Assembly: GCF_000331535.1 (NCBI RefSeq)
Contig: NZ_AMZN01000008.1
Location: 46,017-110,016, forward strand
DNA length: 64,000 nucleotides
Direction: 5' to 3'
Source: Fulvivirga imtechensis AK7
GTDB taxonomy: Bacteria > Bacteroidota > Bacteroidia > Cytophagales > Cyclobacteriaceae
Part shown: positions 36,075 to 45,850 of the stretch, piece by piece
Position numbering within the stretch: position 1 is the stretch's first letter
Layout: each line of letters begins with the position of its first letter
The notes under the pieces: model-generated
What the model was told of the DNA's origin: nothing
Databases searched by the model: none
The model's input: the letters and a program-made list of their open reading frames with translations, nothing else
Program-made: the position numbers and the translations under genes

Positions 36075-37829
36075 TTGAACTTTTTGAGTAATAGGAATTC
36101 GGGTTATTGGTGTAAGTGGATATTATTTACTATCACAGCTCTTTGTGGTGTAGGCAGTAACGTCCATTCCCAAAACCTTGAAGCTGTTGGAAAGGAGAGT
36201 CCCTTAACAATAACGGGTGGTGTTTCCTTAAATCAAATCCTCTATGCTGTTGATGGTATGGAGTCCAGAAGGGATCCATATTCCTATTATGCCTCTGGTA
36301 ACATTAATTTCAACCTTTATGGGTGGAGTGTTCCATTATCTTTTACCTATTCTAATCAACAGGGTTCTTTTCAGCAGCCTTTCAATCAATATGGTTTGCA
36401 TCCCACCTATAAGTGGGTGACCGGGCACCTGGGATACGCAAGCATGAATTTTTCACCATACACTCTGGCCGGACATATTTTTTTGGGAGCAGGGATAGAG
36501 GCAAGACCGGGGAAATGGAATGTTAGTGCCATGTATGGCAGGCTTCAGAAAGCCGTGGAGCCTGATTCGACCAGTGAGGGAACTGTAGTGCCGGCATTTA
36601 AGAGAATGGGGTATGGCGTTAAGGCAGGGTATGCAGATGGTAATGATTTTGTCAATATTATCGCATTTCGGGCCAAAGATGAAGAGAACTCAATATCATA
36701 TGTTCCGGATGGGGACGACATTCTTCCTGAGGAAAATCTTGTATTAAGCGTAGCTGGTGGTAAAGAGTTGTTTTCCAGGATAGTGTTAATGGCAGAATAT
36801 GCCATAAGTGGTATAACCAGAGACACCCGAGCACCGGAAGCTAGTTTGGAGAGTAACAAAATCTTTGATAATGCAGGTCCTCTGTTTACACCCCGATTAT
36901 CCTCTTCTTATTACAGCGCATTCAAAACTGGGGTAAATTACCAGGCCGATGCCTATTCTATAGGTTTTGGCTATGAGCGTATTGATCCGGGTTACAGAAC
37001 ACTTGGTGCATATTTCTTTAACAACGATATGGAGAGCATTACCATGAATACTGCTACCGCATTTTTCGGTGGGAAAGTAAATGTGGCGGCTAATGTTGGG
37101 GTACAGCGGGATAATCTTGATAACACAAAGGTGAGCACAATGAAAAGAGTTGTAGGATCAATGAATATTGGTTATGCTGCCAGTGAAAGGTTAAACTTTT
37201 CAGCTTCTTATTCTAACTTCCAAACTTTTACTAACATCAGGTCGCAATTTTTAGATATCAACCAATTGACGCCTTACGATAATCTGGATACCCTGAACTT
37301 CACTCAGATTTCTCAGAACGCCACTTTAAATACTAATTATGTCCTCCGTGCCGACAAGGAGAGAAGGCAAAATATTAATCTTAACCTTACATTCCAGGAT
37401 GCTTCCGATCAGCAAGGTGGTGTAGAACAAAATAGTGGAAGCCAATTCTATATGGCCAACGCGGCTTATAGTGTAAGTCTTGTGCCTCGTAATCTTACCA
37501 TTACCGGAGCTTTTAATTATAATGAGAATAAAGCTGCTACTATAAATTCAATGACATTAGGCCCCACCCTGGCTGTTAGTAAGACTTTAATGGAAAGGAA
37601 GATGAGAGTGAGCATTTCAACCTCATGGAATGAATCATATACCAATGGTGATAAGATGAGCAGAGTAGCGAATCTAAGAGTTGCCGGAGGTTATATTATT
37701 AAAAAGAAGCACAACTTTAATCTAAGTCTGGTAACTGTGAATAGAGAAACGGATAGCGAAGGAGGAGCCAGTTCATTTACAGAATTTACAGGTACGCTGG
37801 GGTATAGCTATAGTTTTAGTAGTAGATAA
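36075..37829 (+). CDS. Outer-membrane beta-barrel protein, first gene of the TANFOR operon (584 aa)
   Basis: TTG start; the signal sequence ends near SNVHSQ (about residue 32). The rest is a long run of amphipathic strands with alternating aromatic and polar residues (INFNLYGWSVPLSFTYSNQQ, LNFSASYSNFQTF, TITGAFNYNENK), as in large outer-membrane barrels without TonB plug. No terminal Phe (ends YSYSFSSR). It does not look like PorP/SprF, which is much shorter. As the first gene of the operon it is a candidate channel or anchor for the proteins encoded downstream. Function unknown. Confidence 0.7.
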   Translation: MNFLSNRNSGYWCKWILFTITALCGVGSNVHSQNLEAVGKESPLTITGGVSLNQILYAVDGMESRRDPYSYYASGNINFNLYGWSVPLSFTYSNQQGSFQQPFNQYGLHPTYKWVTGHLGYASMNFSPYTLAGHIFLGAGIEARPGKWNVSAMYGRLQKAVEPDSTSEGTVVPAFKRMGYGVKAGYADGNDFVNIIAFRAKDEENSISYVPDGDDILPEENLVLSVAGGKELFSRIVLMAEYAISGITRDTRAPEASLESNKIFDNAGPLFTPRLSSSYYSAFKTGVNYQADAYSIGFGYERIDPGYRTLGAYFFNNDMESITMNTATAFFGGKVNVAANVGVQRDNLDNTKVSTMKRVVGSMNIGYAASERLNFSASYSNFQTFTNIRSQFLDINQLTPYDNLDTLNFTQISQNATLNTNYVLRADKERRQNINLNLTFQDASDQQGGVEQNSGSQFYMANAAYSVSLVPRNLTITGAFNYNENKAATINSMTLGPTLAVSKTLMERKMRVSISTSWNESYTNGDKMSRVANLRVAGGYIIKKKHNFNLSLVTVNRETDSEGGASSFTEFTGTLGYSYSFSSR

Positions 37830-37832
37830 TTT

Positions 37833-37850
37833 ATTGTCAGTACCATGATT
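37833..37850 (+). repeat. Left inverted repeat of the GxxExxY cassette
   Basis: ATTGTCAGTACCATGATT; pairs with the repeat at 38290-38307 (16 of 18). A weaker match continues inward for about 15 more bases (GGATT, GAT). Confidence 0.75.
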
Positions 37851-37864
37851 ATAAGGATTGCAGG

Positions 37865-38290
37865 ATGACCGTGATTAAAGATATGAAATATGGAGAGCTA
37901 ACCAAACAGATAATTGGATGTGCTATGAAGGTGCATTCAACGCTTGGGAACGGCTTTCAGGAGGTCATATATCAGAGGTGTCTGGCTATTGAACTTGGGG
38001 AGGCGGGCATAGGGTACGAACGAGAGAAAGAAATCCCCATTTTTTATCGGGAAATTGAAGTAGGATTAAGACGTGTTGACTTTCTGGTTGAAGATAAGGT
38101 GATGGTGGAACTTAAAGCTGTGATACAAATGGAAGATGTTCATTTAGCACAGGCAATGAACTATTTAGAAGCCTACAATCTGGAAATAGGGCTGTTGATA
38201 AATTTCGGAGCACGAAGTCTGCAATTTAAAAGAGTGCACAATAACAAATTCAGGACGCTTAGAAATCAAGATAATCAGGTAATCCAATAA
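37865..38290 (+). CDS. GxxExxY family protein, PD-(D/E)XK-like (141 aa)
   Basis: Family name motif present at GNGFQEVIYQRCL (G-x2-E-x2-Y, about residues 30-36), preceded by the usual IIGCAMKVHSTLG. RVDFLVEDKVMVELKAV contains the Asp and Glu-x-Lys pattern of PD-(D/E)XK nuclease folds. These genes are scattered in Bacteroidota, Planctomycetes and spirochaetes and their role is unknown. Here it sits between two operon genes and is framed by 18-base inverted repeats, so it looks inserted rather than part of the operon's function. Its stop codon touches the right repeat. Confidence 0.85.
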   Translation: MTVIKDMKYGELTKQIIGCAMKVHSTLGNGFQEVIYQRCLAIELGEAGIGYEREKEIPIFYREIEVGLRRVDFLVEDKVMVELKAVIQMEDVHLAQAMNYLEAYNLEIGLLINFGARSLQFKRVHNNKFRTLRNQDNQVIQ

Positions 38291-38307
38291 ATCAAGGTAC
38301 TGACAGT
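38290..38307 (-). repeat. Right inverted repeat of the GxxExxY cassette
   Basis: AATCAAGGTACTGACAGT, the near reverse complement of 37833-37850. It ends four bases before the ATG of the TANFOR gene. Confidence 0.75.
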
Positions 38308-38310
38308 TTA

Positions 38311-41300
38311 ATGATAAAGAAAATACTCATATCCTTCCTAATTCTGCTAACCTGCCTCTCAGGTTATAGCCAAACCTACCCGGTGCAGGCTACCACTACC
38401 ATTATACCTCCGTACTCGGTGTATTTGGCAGATTACATCACTCCAGGGTCTGAAAGGTTGGCTTTAAACATTTTCCTTGCGGACATTAACCGTCCCGAAT
38501 TGAATGTTAGGCTTAGACTGAGGATAGAAGGTTCAGGTATAAGGATAGAGACAAAACCGGAATACCTGCCACCGCCAATGGTCCTGCAGGGAGGTGTTCC
38601 TGAGCGGTTGATAGCGGCCGATTTGATCAATTATTTTAACCCTGGCAATCTAAACTTTCAGGGTATTACCAGGCAGCAGTTTGAAAAAACAGGAGCGCTT
38701 CCCGAAGGAGTATATCAGTTTTGCTTTGAGGTGCTGGAGTATAACAGGGGCGTGAAGATCTCCAATTCGGCCTGTGCAGTGGCCTGGCTGATCCTTAACG
38801 ATCCCCCGATCATTAATTTACCAAGAAACGGAGAAAAGCTTAAGGCACAGGACCCTCAATACATCACCTTTCAGTGGACCCCGAGACATACAGGTTCCCC
38901 TAATTCAGCTTTTACAACAGAGTATGAGTTTTCGTTGGTGGAAATATGGCCCGAGGGCAGGAATCCCAATGATGCGATACTTACTACGCCACCGATATAT
39001 GAAACTACCACACAAAGTACTACTTTGATATATGGTCCGGCAGAGACTCCCCTGGAGCCCGGAAGGCATTATGCGTTCAGGATAAGAGCAAAGAGCATTG
39101 TTGGAATAGAAGAATTGGATCTCTTCAAAAACCAGGGCTATAGCCAGACGCACATGTTTATCTATGGTGATCCTTGCAATTTGCCCGATAATATTTCCGC
39201 TCAACCACTAAGTAGCACTCGCTTTAAATTGGATTGGCAGGCACAGTTCAACCATACCTCGTTTGCTGTCAGGTATCGTGAGGCAGACACAAAAGATGCT
39301 GAATGGATAGACGAAGATCTGTTTTTTGAAGAGTTGGAGGTGAATTCATTGAAACCAGGTACCACTTACGAATATCAAGTAGGTGCCAGTTGTGGTTCTA
39401 TCGTTGGCGAATATTCTCCGGTCGCTAAAGTAACAACGGAAGATAGAGCGGAGACGGAATTTGCATGTGGTACCGAGATGGCTGATTTTAACCTGGATAA
39501 TCAGCAGTTATTAGAGTCGCTACAACCCGGAGACTATATTTACGCGGGTGATTTTGATGTGAGAGTAGACAGTGTAACCGGTAGCGGAGGTACTTTCAGT
39601 GGAGGAGGAAAGGCGGAAATTCCATTTCTGAAGTATGTCAAAGTTAGAACCACTTTTGAAAATATTAGGGTAAACACCGACTATAGAGTAATAGAAGGGA
39701 ATGTTTACACTTACTGGGATCCAAACAGTGGTATGATCTACGATGGAACAACCCCTGATGAGGACCAGGGAGAAACTGACAGTGACGATGGCAGCGCGGG
39801 AGATGAAGGTGAAAGCGAGGGTGGAGAGGACTCACCTGCAGACTCTGTCAATATAGATGCGCCTATTGATAACATTTTCACAGATTCTACAGGGACTGTT
39901 ATTGTAGTTACTACGGAAGGAGATACAGTGCGTGTTGAGCCTGGTCGTGATGTCGTATTTACCGGTCCCGATGGAGAATCCACAACCGTAGGTCCTGGCG
40001 GAGTAACTACTGTAGATACCAATGAAAATTCTGGTAGCGGCTCAGGAGGCAATGGAGGAGGTTCAACCGATGGCACCTCTACCATTGCAGATGCCGATTT
40101 TGCCTTTGGGCCTCTAAGTATAAGATTTGCAGAACCACCTGAATCATCGGGCGCTGATTCTGACGGCTATTGTAAGTTTGAAAATGTAAAAGCTTCATTT
40201 ATTATTCAACTCAATGGTCAGGATGATTTGAGTTTACAGGGTAATATTGATAGCGCACGGATTTCATTTAAAAAACATTGTGAAAATGATGAATACAAAG
40301 ATGTTTCAATTACGTGGTCACATAAATCCGGTGTGAAACTAGGTTCGATCAAGTTTATTGATGTTAGTGTAACCAGTATCGATCTGGATATAGATGCAGA
40401 AGGAAAAATAAAAGGTTCAGTTGGATTAAACGCTGCACTCAATGAAGATAAGCTTGTTGATAGCGTGCTTCTGGTTAAAAAGGGCATCAATGGCGATTTT
40501 AAATTTAACTACAATGAAACCAGCACTTTCAAAGGATTTTTCAGCTTTGGCGGTATTAAAGATATTAATATTGACCTGGTAAAACAGGGCCAGGTGTTGG
40601 GTTCCCTGTCTAACGGTGTGTTCAATGACGAAGGTATCCTTACAGGCGATGTGAGTGCACGATCCGGAGTTGTAAAATACCAGTCAGATGGCCTAACAGT
40701 TTCCGTAGACAAGTTTGATGCAAATATAACTTATTCATTGCTACAGGGGCTGAAGATCAATGCCGGAACCGGGCAATTTACATTTTCCAGGATGCAGGGC
40801 TTAGAGGGTACGCTACTTATAGGTCTGGATATCCGGGAAGATATTTTTACAACCAGCATCATCAGTAATAACTTATCCGGATATGGACTTGCGTTTTCCA
40901 ATATGAACATCCGAGCCCTGATGACCCGGACATTTGAGGTGAAAGAGGTGAGCGGATCATTCAAGATCCGGCATGCTGAGATTAACGGTGCCATCAATAT
41001 TCAGGAATTTGAATTTTTAGATGGTAAGCTTACGAAGTTTCAGGGCAATGGACAGGTGATTTACGATGGATTAACAGTCAATATTACCAATACAAATTAT
41101 AATGTAGAATCAGATGTAATTGTTATTGACGCCAATGTAGAAGTGAAGAATGGTGATATGACCATTGCTGCATCCGTTGAAGACTTCACGATTGACCGGC
41201 AAGGTAATGTTAATTTCGGAGGCTACAATGCTAGTGTTTCCGGTAGTATTTACTGCGGTCCTTTAACAGTTGCCATTACTGGCGAAACGGAGCAATTGAA

Positions 41301-43434
41301 GGGAGGTACCTGGAGAGAATATGAAGCTGAAGCATCTTTTCGCCTAAAAATGAAGACGGCCAAAGGGGTAGATAAGGAGAAGGTCATTGCCGGAGCGAAA
41401 GTTAAGTTTACTAAGCACAAGAATAAGGATATTTATCGTGCGCTAGAGATCACAATGGACGGTACAAATATTCCCATTGGAGAAATATATGGTATCAAAT
41501 CAGACATCAAAGGCCTTAATATAAAGATAGCTTCTGACGGGGAGTTCACTTCTGATCCGAACACTGTGGCTGAAAATGTTACGATCAGTGGGGAGAGCTT
41601 TATTAAATTGAAAGCATCACTTACTGAAGATAAAAAGCTCCACCAACTAGTCACTCTAAAGAAGGGGCTGGAGGGTGAGTTTAAGTTCAATTTTGAGGCA
41701 GGTAAAGAGTTTAAGGGGTCTTTCGACTTCGGAGGGATCAAAAAAGTAAATCTTTTGGTAGAAAAGAAGGGACAAGAGATAGCCAGTCTGCGCAATGGAA
41801 CATTGAGCAAAGAGGGAATACTTACAGGAAAGATTACAGCCCTTCAGGGAGCGTCCTACAGCACAGGTGGATTTGATGTAAAAGTTGATAAACTGGAGAT
41901 GGATGTTCAACTCAATTTTGCTGACAGCGTGAATCGATTTAATGTGCATAGTGGTTTGGGTAAGCTGACCGTTACCAACATCACCGGAGTGGAGGGTACT
42001 TTTAAAGTTGGGCTTAATTACGGAGTAGACAACAACTTTGCTGCTGAATTATTGACTTCCGAAAGCAGCGTTTCTGCGTTCGGGATGACTTTGAAAGACC
42101 TGAATGTGAAAGCCGATTTTAACGATGAACTGGAACTGAAGAAAATTGAAGGTAACCTTAAAGCAAGCCATCCGCAGTTTAATGCTGATCTAAACATTTC
42201 TAAATTCAAGCTTGAATCAGGCGAATTGAAGGTATGGGAGGCTAGCGGAGCCGTTGCTTATAAGAACTTCAACTTTGAGTTAACCAAGTCATCGTATGTT
42301 AATCAGAAACTTTCTATTACTGCCAAAGTCGAAATTGATGACGTTGGCAAATTAGCAGTAGATAAATTTATCATTGACAAAGACGGGGCTATTTCAGTAG
42401 GAAGGATTGCAGGGGAGCTGAAAAAGCCTATGGTGGCGATGAAATTTGATGCTACATTTAAAGACAGTGGTTTCCATGGTAAATTTGACGGTGATATCAA
42501 GTTTATAGCAGTTAGCGGAGCGCTTGATTTCGGTACAGAGAAGGATTATACCTATGGCTATCTGCGCTTAGCTGCTGAAGCCGATAAGGGGATACCCCTC
42601 GGTCCTACAGGACTTCAACTAACAAAAGTAGGTGGCCAGCTCGGATATAACTACTATCTGAATTTTAATGCCGGAAGATTTACCGGAGGTCCAAGACAAC
42701 ACAACTACTTAATAGGGTTGACCTTGGGCGTTTCGGATGTTGCCAATATGTTCTCAGCCGAGGGAACCTCTGTGGTGCAGTTCGGGAATGATAAGTTGCA
42801 ATTGAGCCTCCTGGGTAGCATACAAGCTCCTAGAAATAACCCGGTGATCAAATCCGACTTTAACGTCAACTACTACCTGCCGGACAATACCATTGATGGC
42901 TCGCTGCAGACAGAGGTTTCTATTCCTGCCAACTCAGGATTTGTTTTTGAAACCACCTCTCCTGCGAGCGTAAACTTTGCTTATGGAAATGAAAACTGGA
43001 GTGTAGAAGGAGGAGTAAGGGCTGCCTTATTCCGAGAAATCACATTTGTGGGTAATACCTCTATTACCAGATCCAGCTCCAAAATTACCGGATACCTCAG
43101 CGGACAAGCTTCTTATTACTATAGCAAGTCATTTAGTTACGACTGGACTGTAGCTAATGTAGAGGGAAGCCTGGAATTGGGATTTAACTCAAGCATTCGG
43201 GCGGACCTTAACGAAAATGGTTTCTCCGGCAGGCTTGCTGTCAATATTTTAGGAAGTGGGAGTCTGCGAGTCTACAATGTTTTGGGGTCCGTTTATGGCT
43301 CAGCGTCTGTGACGTGTAATGGGGAAGTTAGCTATCAAAATAATCAGGGCTATTTAAAAGGCGATGCAAAGGTAACCGTGCAAAGTACGTTGGTTGACTT
43401 CGAAAGATCAGTTTCAATCGAGAAAAGTTTTTAG
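38311..43434 (+). CDS. TANFOR-domain protein with Fn3 and duplicated beta-rich modules (1707 aa)
   Basis: Signal peptide to about residue 21 (LSGYSQ). Residues 23-290 are the TANFOR domain (TYPVQATTTIIPPYSVYLAD, NLNFQGITRQQFEKTG, QYITFQWTPRHTGSPNSAFT), then an Fn3 domain (290-377) and an acidic/glycine linker (470-595). From about 618 to 1400 there are two copies of a 385-residue beta-rich module (for example FSFGGIKDINIDLVKQGQVL at about 750 matches FDFGGIKKVNLLVEKKGQEI at about 1143), which in pattern recalls AsmA/TamB-type beta proteins. The last 270 residues look like outer-membrane strands (FNAGRFTGGPRQHNYLIGLT). No T9SS signal. Export to the periplasm or outer membrane is safe to infer; function is not known. 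Confidence 0.8.
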   Translation: MIKKILISFLILLTCLSGYSQTYPVQATTTIIPPYSVYLADYITPGSERLALNIFLADINRPELNVRLRLRIEGSGIRIETKPEYLPPPMVLQGGVPERLIAADLINYFNPGNLNFQGITRQQFEKTGALPEGVYQFCFEVLEYNRGVKISNSACAVAWLILNDPPIINLPRNGEKLKAQDPQYITFQWTPRHTGSPNSAFTTEYEFSLVEIWPEGRNPNDAILTTPPIYETTTQSTTLIYGPAETPLEPGRHYAFRIRAKSIVGIEELDLFKNQGYSQTHMFIYGDPCNLPDNISAQPLSSTRFKLDWQAQFNHTSFAVRYREADTKDAEWIDEDLFFEELEVNSLKPGTTYEYQVGASCGSIVGEYSPVAKVTTEDRAETEFACGTEMADFNLDNQQLLESLQPGDYIYAGDFDVRVDSVTGSGGTFSGGGKAEIPFLKYVKVRTTFENIRVNTDYRVIEGNVYTYWDPNSGMIYDGTTPDEDQGETDSDDGSAGDEGESEGGEDSPADSVNIDAPIDNIFTDSTGTVIVVTTEGDTVRVEPGRDVVFTGPDGESTTVGPGGVTTVDTNENSGSGSGGNGGGSTDGTSTIADADFAFGPLSIRFAEPPESSGADSDGYCKFENVKASFIIQLNGQDDLSLQGNIDSARISFKKHCENDEYKDVSITWSHKSGVKLGSIKFIDVSVTSIDLDIDAEGKIKGSVGLNAALNEDKLVDSVLLVKKGINGDFKFNYNETSTFKGFFSFGGIKDINIDLVKQGQVLGSLSNGVFNDEGILTGDVSARSGVVKYQSDGLTVSVDKFDANITYSLLQGLKINAGTGQFTFSRMQGLEGTLLIGLDIREDIFTTSIISNNLSGYGLAFSNMNIRALMTRTFEVKEVSGSFKIRHAEINGAINIQEFEFLDGKLTKFQGNGQVIYDGLTVNITNTNYNVESDVIVIDANVEVKNGDMTIAASVEDFTIDRQGNVNFGGYNASVSGSIYCGPLTVAITGETEQLKGGTWREYEAEASFRLKMKTAKGVDKEKVIAGAKVKFTKHKNKDIYRALEITMDGTNIPIGEIYGIKSDIKGLNIKIASDGEFTSDPNTVAENVTISGESFIKLKASLTEDKKLHQLVTLKKGLEGEFKFNFEAGKEFKGSFDFGGIKKVNLLVEKKGQEIASLRNGTLSKEGILTGKITALQGASYSTGGFDVKVDKLEMDVQLNFADSVNRFNVHSGLGKLTVTNITGVEGTFKVGLNYGVDNNFAAELLTSESSVSAFGMTLKDLNVKADFNDELELKKIEGNLKASHPQFNADLNISKFKLESGELKVWEASGAVAYKNFNFELTKSSYVNQKLSITAKVEIDDVGKLAVDKFIIDKDGAISVGRIAGELKKPMVAMKFDATFKDSGFHGKFDGDIKFIAVSGALDFGTEKDYTYGYLRLAAEADKGIPLGPTGLQLTKVGGQLGYNYYLNFNAGRFTGGPRQHNYLIGLTLGVSDVANMFSAEGTSVVQFGNDKLQLSLLGSIQAPRNNPVIKSDFNVNYYLPDNTIDGSLQTEVSIPANSGFVFETTSPASVNFAYGNENWSVEGGVRAALFREITFVGNTSITRSSSKITGYLSGQASYYYSKSFSYDWTVANVEGSLELGFNSSIRADLNENGFSGRLAVNILGSGSLRVYNVLGSVYGSASVTCNGEVSYQNNQGYLKGDAKVTVQSTLVDFERSVSIEKSF

Positions 43435-43437
43435 AAG

Positions 43438-45198
43438 ATGATGAAGAGTGTAGGTATTATATTTTTTCTATTGTTTTTTACTATCCAAACCTGGGCACAG
43501 GATATCCTTTTTCTTGGTGAAGGAAGAAAAGATGAAGTACGGCTGTTTTGGATACCTAAGAAACAATGGGACGAGGGCTTAAAGGGGTTTTACATAAAAA
43601 GACAATCAGATGGAAGTTGGGAAAAGCTCAACAATACGCTTATTGTTCCGGGAACTTTTGAAGGAAAACCCTTGGATAACCTCGGGCTTAGTAGGGGGGA
43701 GGTAAACCGGCTGGAAGATAAAAGAAGCCGGTTGATATCGTCTGGCAGTCTCAATTCTATTAGTACCGATCAGCTCATTACAGTCATGACTGACGAGCAT
43801 GCTGTAAAGGGTATTTCCGTTATGTTGAATTTGGATTTTGATGTAGCCTTAATTGCGGGTTTTGGCTATGTTGACACCGACATTCCTCAAGCACGTGAAT
43901 ACACTTATGGTTTGTTTCCAGTTTATAACACCGGAGAAAGCAATGATCCTGTTTCTACTTTTAGTTGGGTTTACAATACATCGCCAGAAATTAACGTGCC
44001 CCTTCAGGGAACCAGCAAGGTCAACCAAAGGCGGAAGACTGTAGAACTGACCTGGGAGCTGGATGTAGAGGCTTATAAATCTTATAAAATTTTGAATGGG
44101 TTCAATATATATAGAAAAGAAGAGGGAGCACAAGGTTTTACAAAGCTCAATGATAGTCCTATTTGGGTGCCATTAAATGATAAGAAATCTACGCTGTTCT
44201 ACAAAGATGAAGATATAGATACTGAAAAAAGTTATACATACGCTGCAGCTCCAGCCACTATATTTAATACAAGGGGAAATATGGCTGAACTGGAAGTGAC
44301 AGCAGCCACTCATGCAGCAGAGGTCCAGCCGCCGGTTCTAAAGGATCCGCAGAAGGATCACTCCCTGAACTTTGAATGGAAGTTTGATGGTGCATCTGAA
44401 CTATCAATTGCCGGTTTTTATGTACAGCTCAAGCAAAAAGACGGATTACAGTTTGATAATATTTCTGATCTCCTACCACCTTCTACAAGGGCGTTTAGCT
44501 ATAATAATTTGCCCACAGCAGATAATTCCTACTACCATTTCAGGGTAATAGCAGTTAAAACTGATGGCCTCGAGCTTTGGAGTAACCGGAAGATATTCTT
44601 CAACAGGGCAAATACCCGGCCTTCTCAGCCGCTGGATCTACAGGGTGAAGTCAGTTTTTCGGGAGAAGAGGTTGTTGTGAACCTGACATGGACAAAACCA
44701 GCCCAGAATGCTGATCATGTTCGTGAATACCTTATCTATACAAGTAGTCCCAATCAGGATCGGGTGGTAAAAGAAGGTAGCATAGAACCTGTGACTACCG
44801 AGTCATATACTTATTCAGTCTACAGAGATCGGGCTGCTAACTACAGTTTTGCCGTAAGTGCCGTCAACGAGCAAAACGAGGAAAGTCCACTGAGTGGGAA
44901 AGTAACGATTACTGTCCCCTCGAAATCACTGCCATTTATCAACATCTGGCCAATTGCCAAAGATGGTAATGTTATAACGCTTAACTGGAAGTATGACGAT
45001 GATATTACCGATCTGGCCGGGTTTAGGTTGTATCAAAATGGAGAGCTTATAGCTGATGAAGGGGCGCTGAATGCCAGTGCCCGGCAGTGGATTTCCCCTC
45101 AACTGGATGCGGGTAACTATACCTATGAAATAGTGGCTGTTAGCACGAGCGATGTGCAAAGTGAAAGGTCGGATCCCAGAAAATTTGAAATAAGGTAA
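43438..45198 (+). CDS. Secreted multi-Fn3 protein (586 aa)
   Basis: Starts three bases after the TANFOR stop. Signal peptide ending TIQTWAQ (residue 20). The N-terminal 150 residues (DEVRLFWIPKKQWDEGLKGF onward) form a family-specific start also seen in the 691-residue protein later in the operon. Four Fn3-like domains follow (about 185-295, 300-390, 395-490, 495-586; SYTYAAAP, YYHFRVIAVKTD, NYSFAVSAVNEQ, NYTYEIVAVSTS mark the F-strands). No enzyme motif and no T9SS domain. Probably a structural or binding part of the system. Confidence 0.8.
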   Translation: MMKSVGIIFFLLFFTIQTWAQDILFLGEGRKDEVRLFWIPKKQWDEGLKGFYIKRQSDGSWEKLNNTLIVPGTFEGKPLDNLGLSRGEVNRLEDKRSRLISSGSLNSISTDQLITVMTDEHAVKGISVMLNLDFDVALIAGFGYVDTDIPQAREYTYGLFPVYNTGESNDPVSTFSWVYNTSPEINVPLQGTSKVNQRRKTVELTWELDVEAYKSYKILNGFNIYRKEEGAQGFTKLNDSPIWVPLNDKKSTLFYKDEDIDTEKSYTYAAAPATIFNTRGNMAELEVTAATHAAEVQPPVLKDPQKDHSLNFEWKFDGASELSIAGFYVQLKQKDGLQFDNISDLLPPSTRAFSYNNLPTADNSYYHFRVIAVKTDGLELWSNRKIFFNRANTRPSQPLDLQGEVSFSGEEVVVNLTWTKPAQNADHVREYLIYTSSPNQDRVVKEGSIEPVTTESYTYSVYRDRAANYSFAVSAVNEQNEESPLSGKVTITVPSKSLPFINIWPIAKDGNVITLNWKYDDDITDLAGFRLYQNGELIADEGALNASARQWISPQLDAGNYTYEIVAVSTSDVQSERSDPRKFEIR

Positions 45199-45200
45199 CT

Positions 45201-45836
45201 ATGAAAAAAGTATTACTTATTATATTGATGGCTTTTAACTACGTAGCCATGGCTCAGGAGCTACCCCCGCCGAAGGGGTTGAGCGCCAGTTTTGTGGTTG
45301 AAAATAATGAAAGATATATTCTGCTTAACTGGGAAAAAGATGCCGGTGACACACTCACCACAGGATACAATATCCTGACTAATTTTCCGCCTAAGGAAGA
45401 CCTTCTGATCTTAGGCAAGGCAGGGGTAGTATATAAAACAAGCTACAAATACAAGCTTACAAATAACCGTGCAGCTAAATACCGTTTTGCTGTTATGGGA
45501 TTGCAAAATTTTCCCCGGCTTAAAAGAAGCAAGCCCAGTGAAGTGGTAGAAGTGCTCGTGCCATCTTCAAGCCTACCTAACATTGAAATTGAAAAAGCAT
45601 ACTATAAGGATGGAGCAATAACTCTTATATGGGATTATGATGCTTTTATAAGAGATGTGAAGGGATACCACGTCTACCTTAATGGGCAACTTATTGAAAC
45701 TATTGAAAAGCCTGGACAGATGCTCTGGACTAAGAATTTTGAAGAAAAAGGCAAATATATATTTGAGATTGCAGCAATTACCACCTCAGGTGTGCTCAGT
45801 CGCAAATCACAAAAGAAATTGGTGAAAATCGAGTAA
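45201..45836 (+). CDS. Short secreted two-Fn3 protein (211 aa)
   Basis: Signal peptide KKVLLIILMAFNYVAMAQ. The two Fn3 domains match the last two of the preceding protein (AKYRFAVMGLQ against ANYSFAVSAVN; VPSSSLPNIEI against VPSKSLPFINI; GYHVYLNGQLI against GFRLYQNGELI), so it is a partial duplicate that has gained its own signal peptide and start two bases after the upstream stop. Function unknown. Confidence 0.78.
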   Translation: MKKVLLIILMAFNYVAMAQELPPPKGLSASFVVENNERYILLNWEKDAGDTLTTGYNILTNFPPKEDLLILGKAGVVYKTSYKYKLTNNRAAKYRFAVMGLQNFPRLKRSKPSEVVEVLVPSSSLPNIEIEKAYYKDGAITLIWDYDAFIRDVKGYHVYLNGQLIETIEKPGQMLWTKNFEEKGKYIFEIAAITTSGVLSRKSQKKLVKIE

Positions 45837-45850
45837 AGTTTGGATCTGAA

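Noticed and set aside
36075..37829. PorP/SprF identity for the barrel protein
   Set aside because: PorP/SprF proteins are about 300 residues with a different pattern; this protein is 584 residues and shows none of their landmarks that I know.
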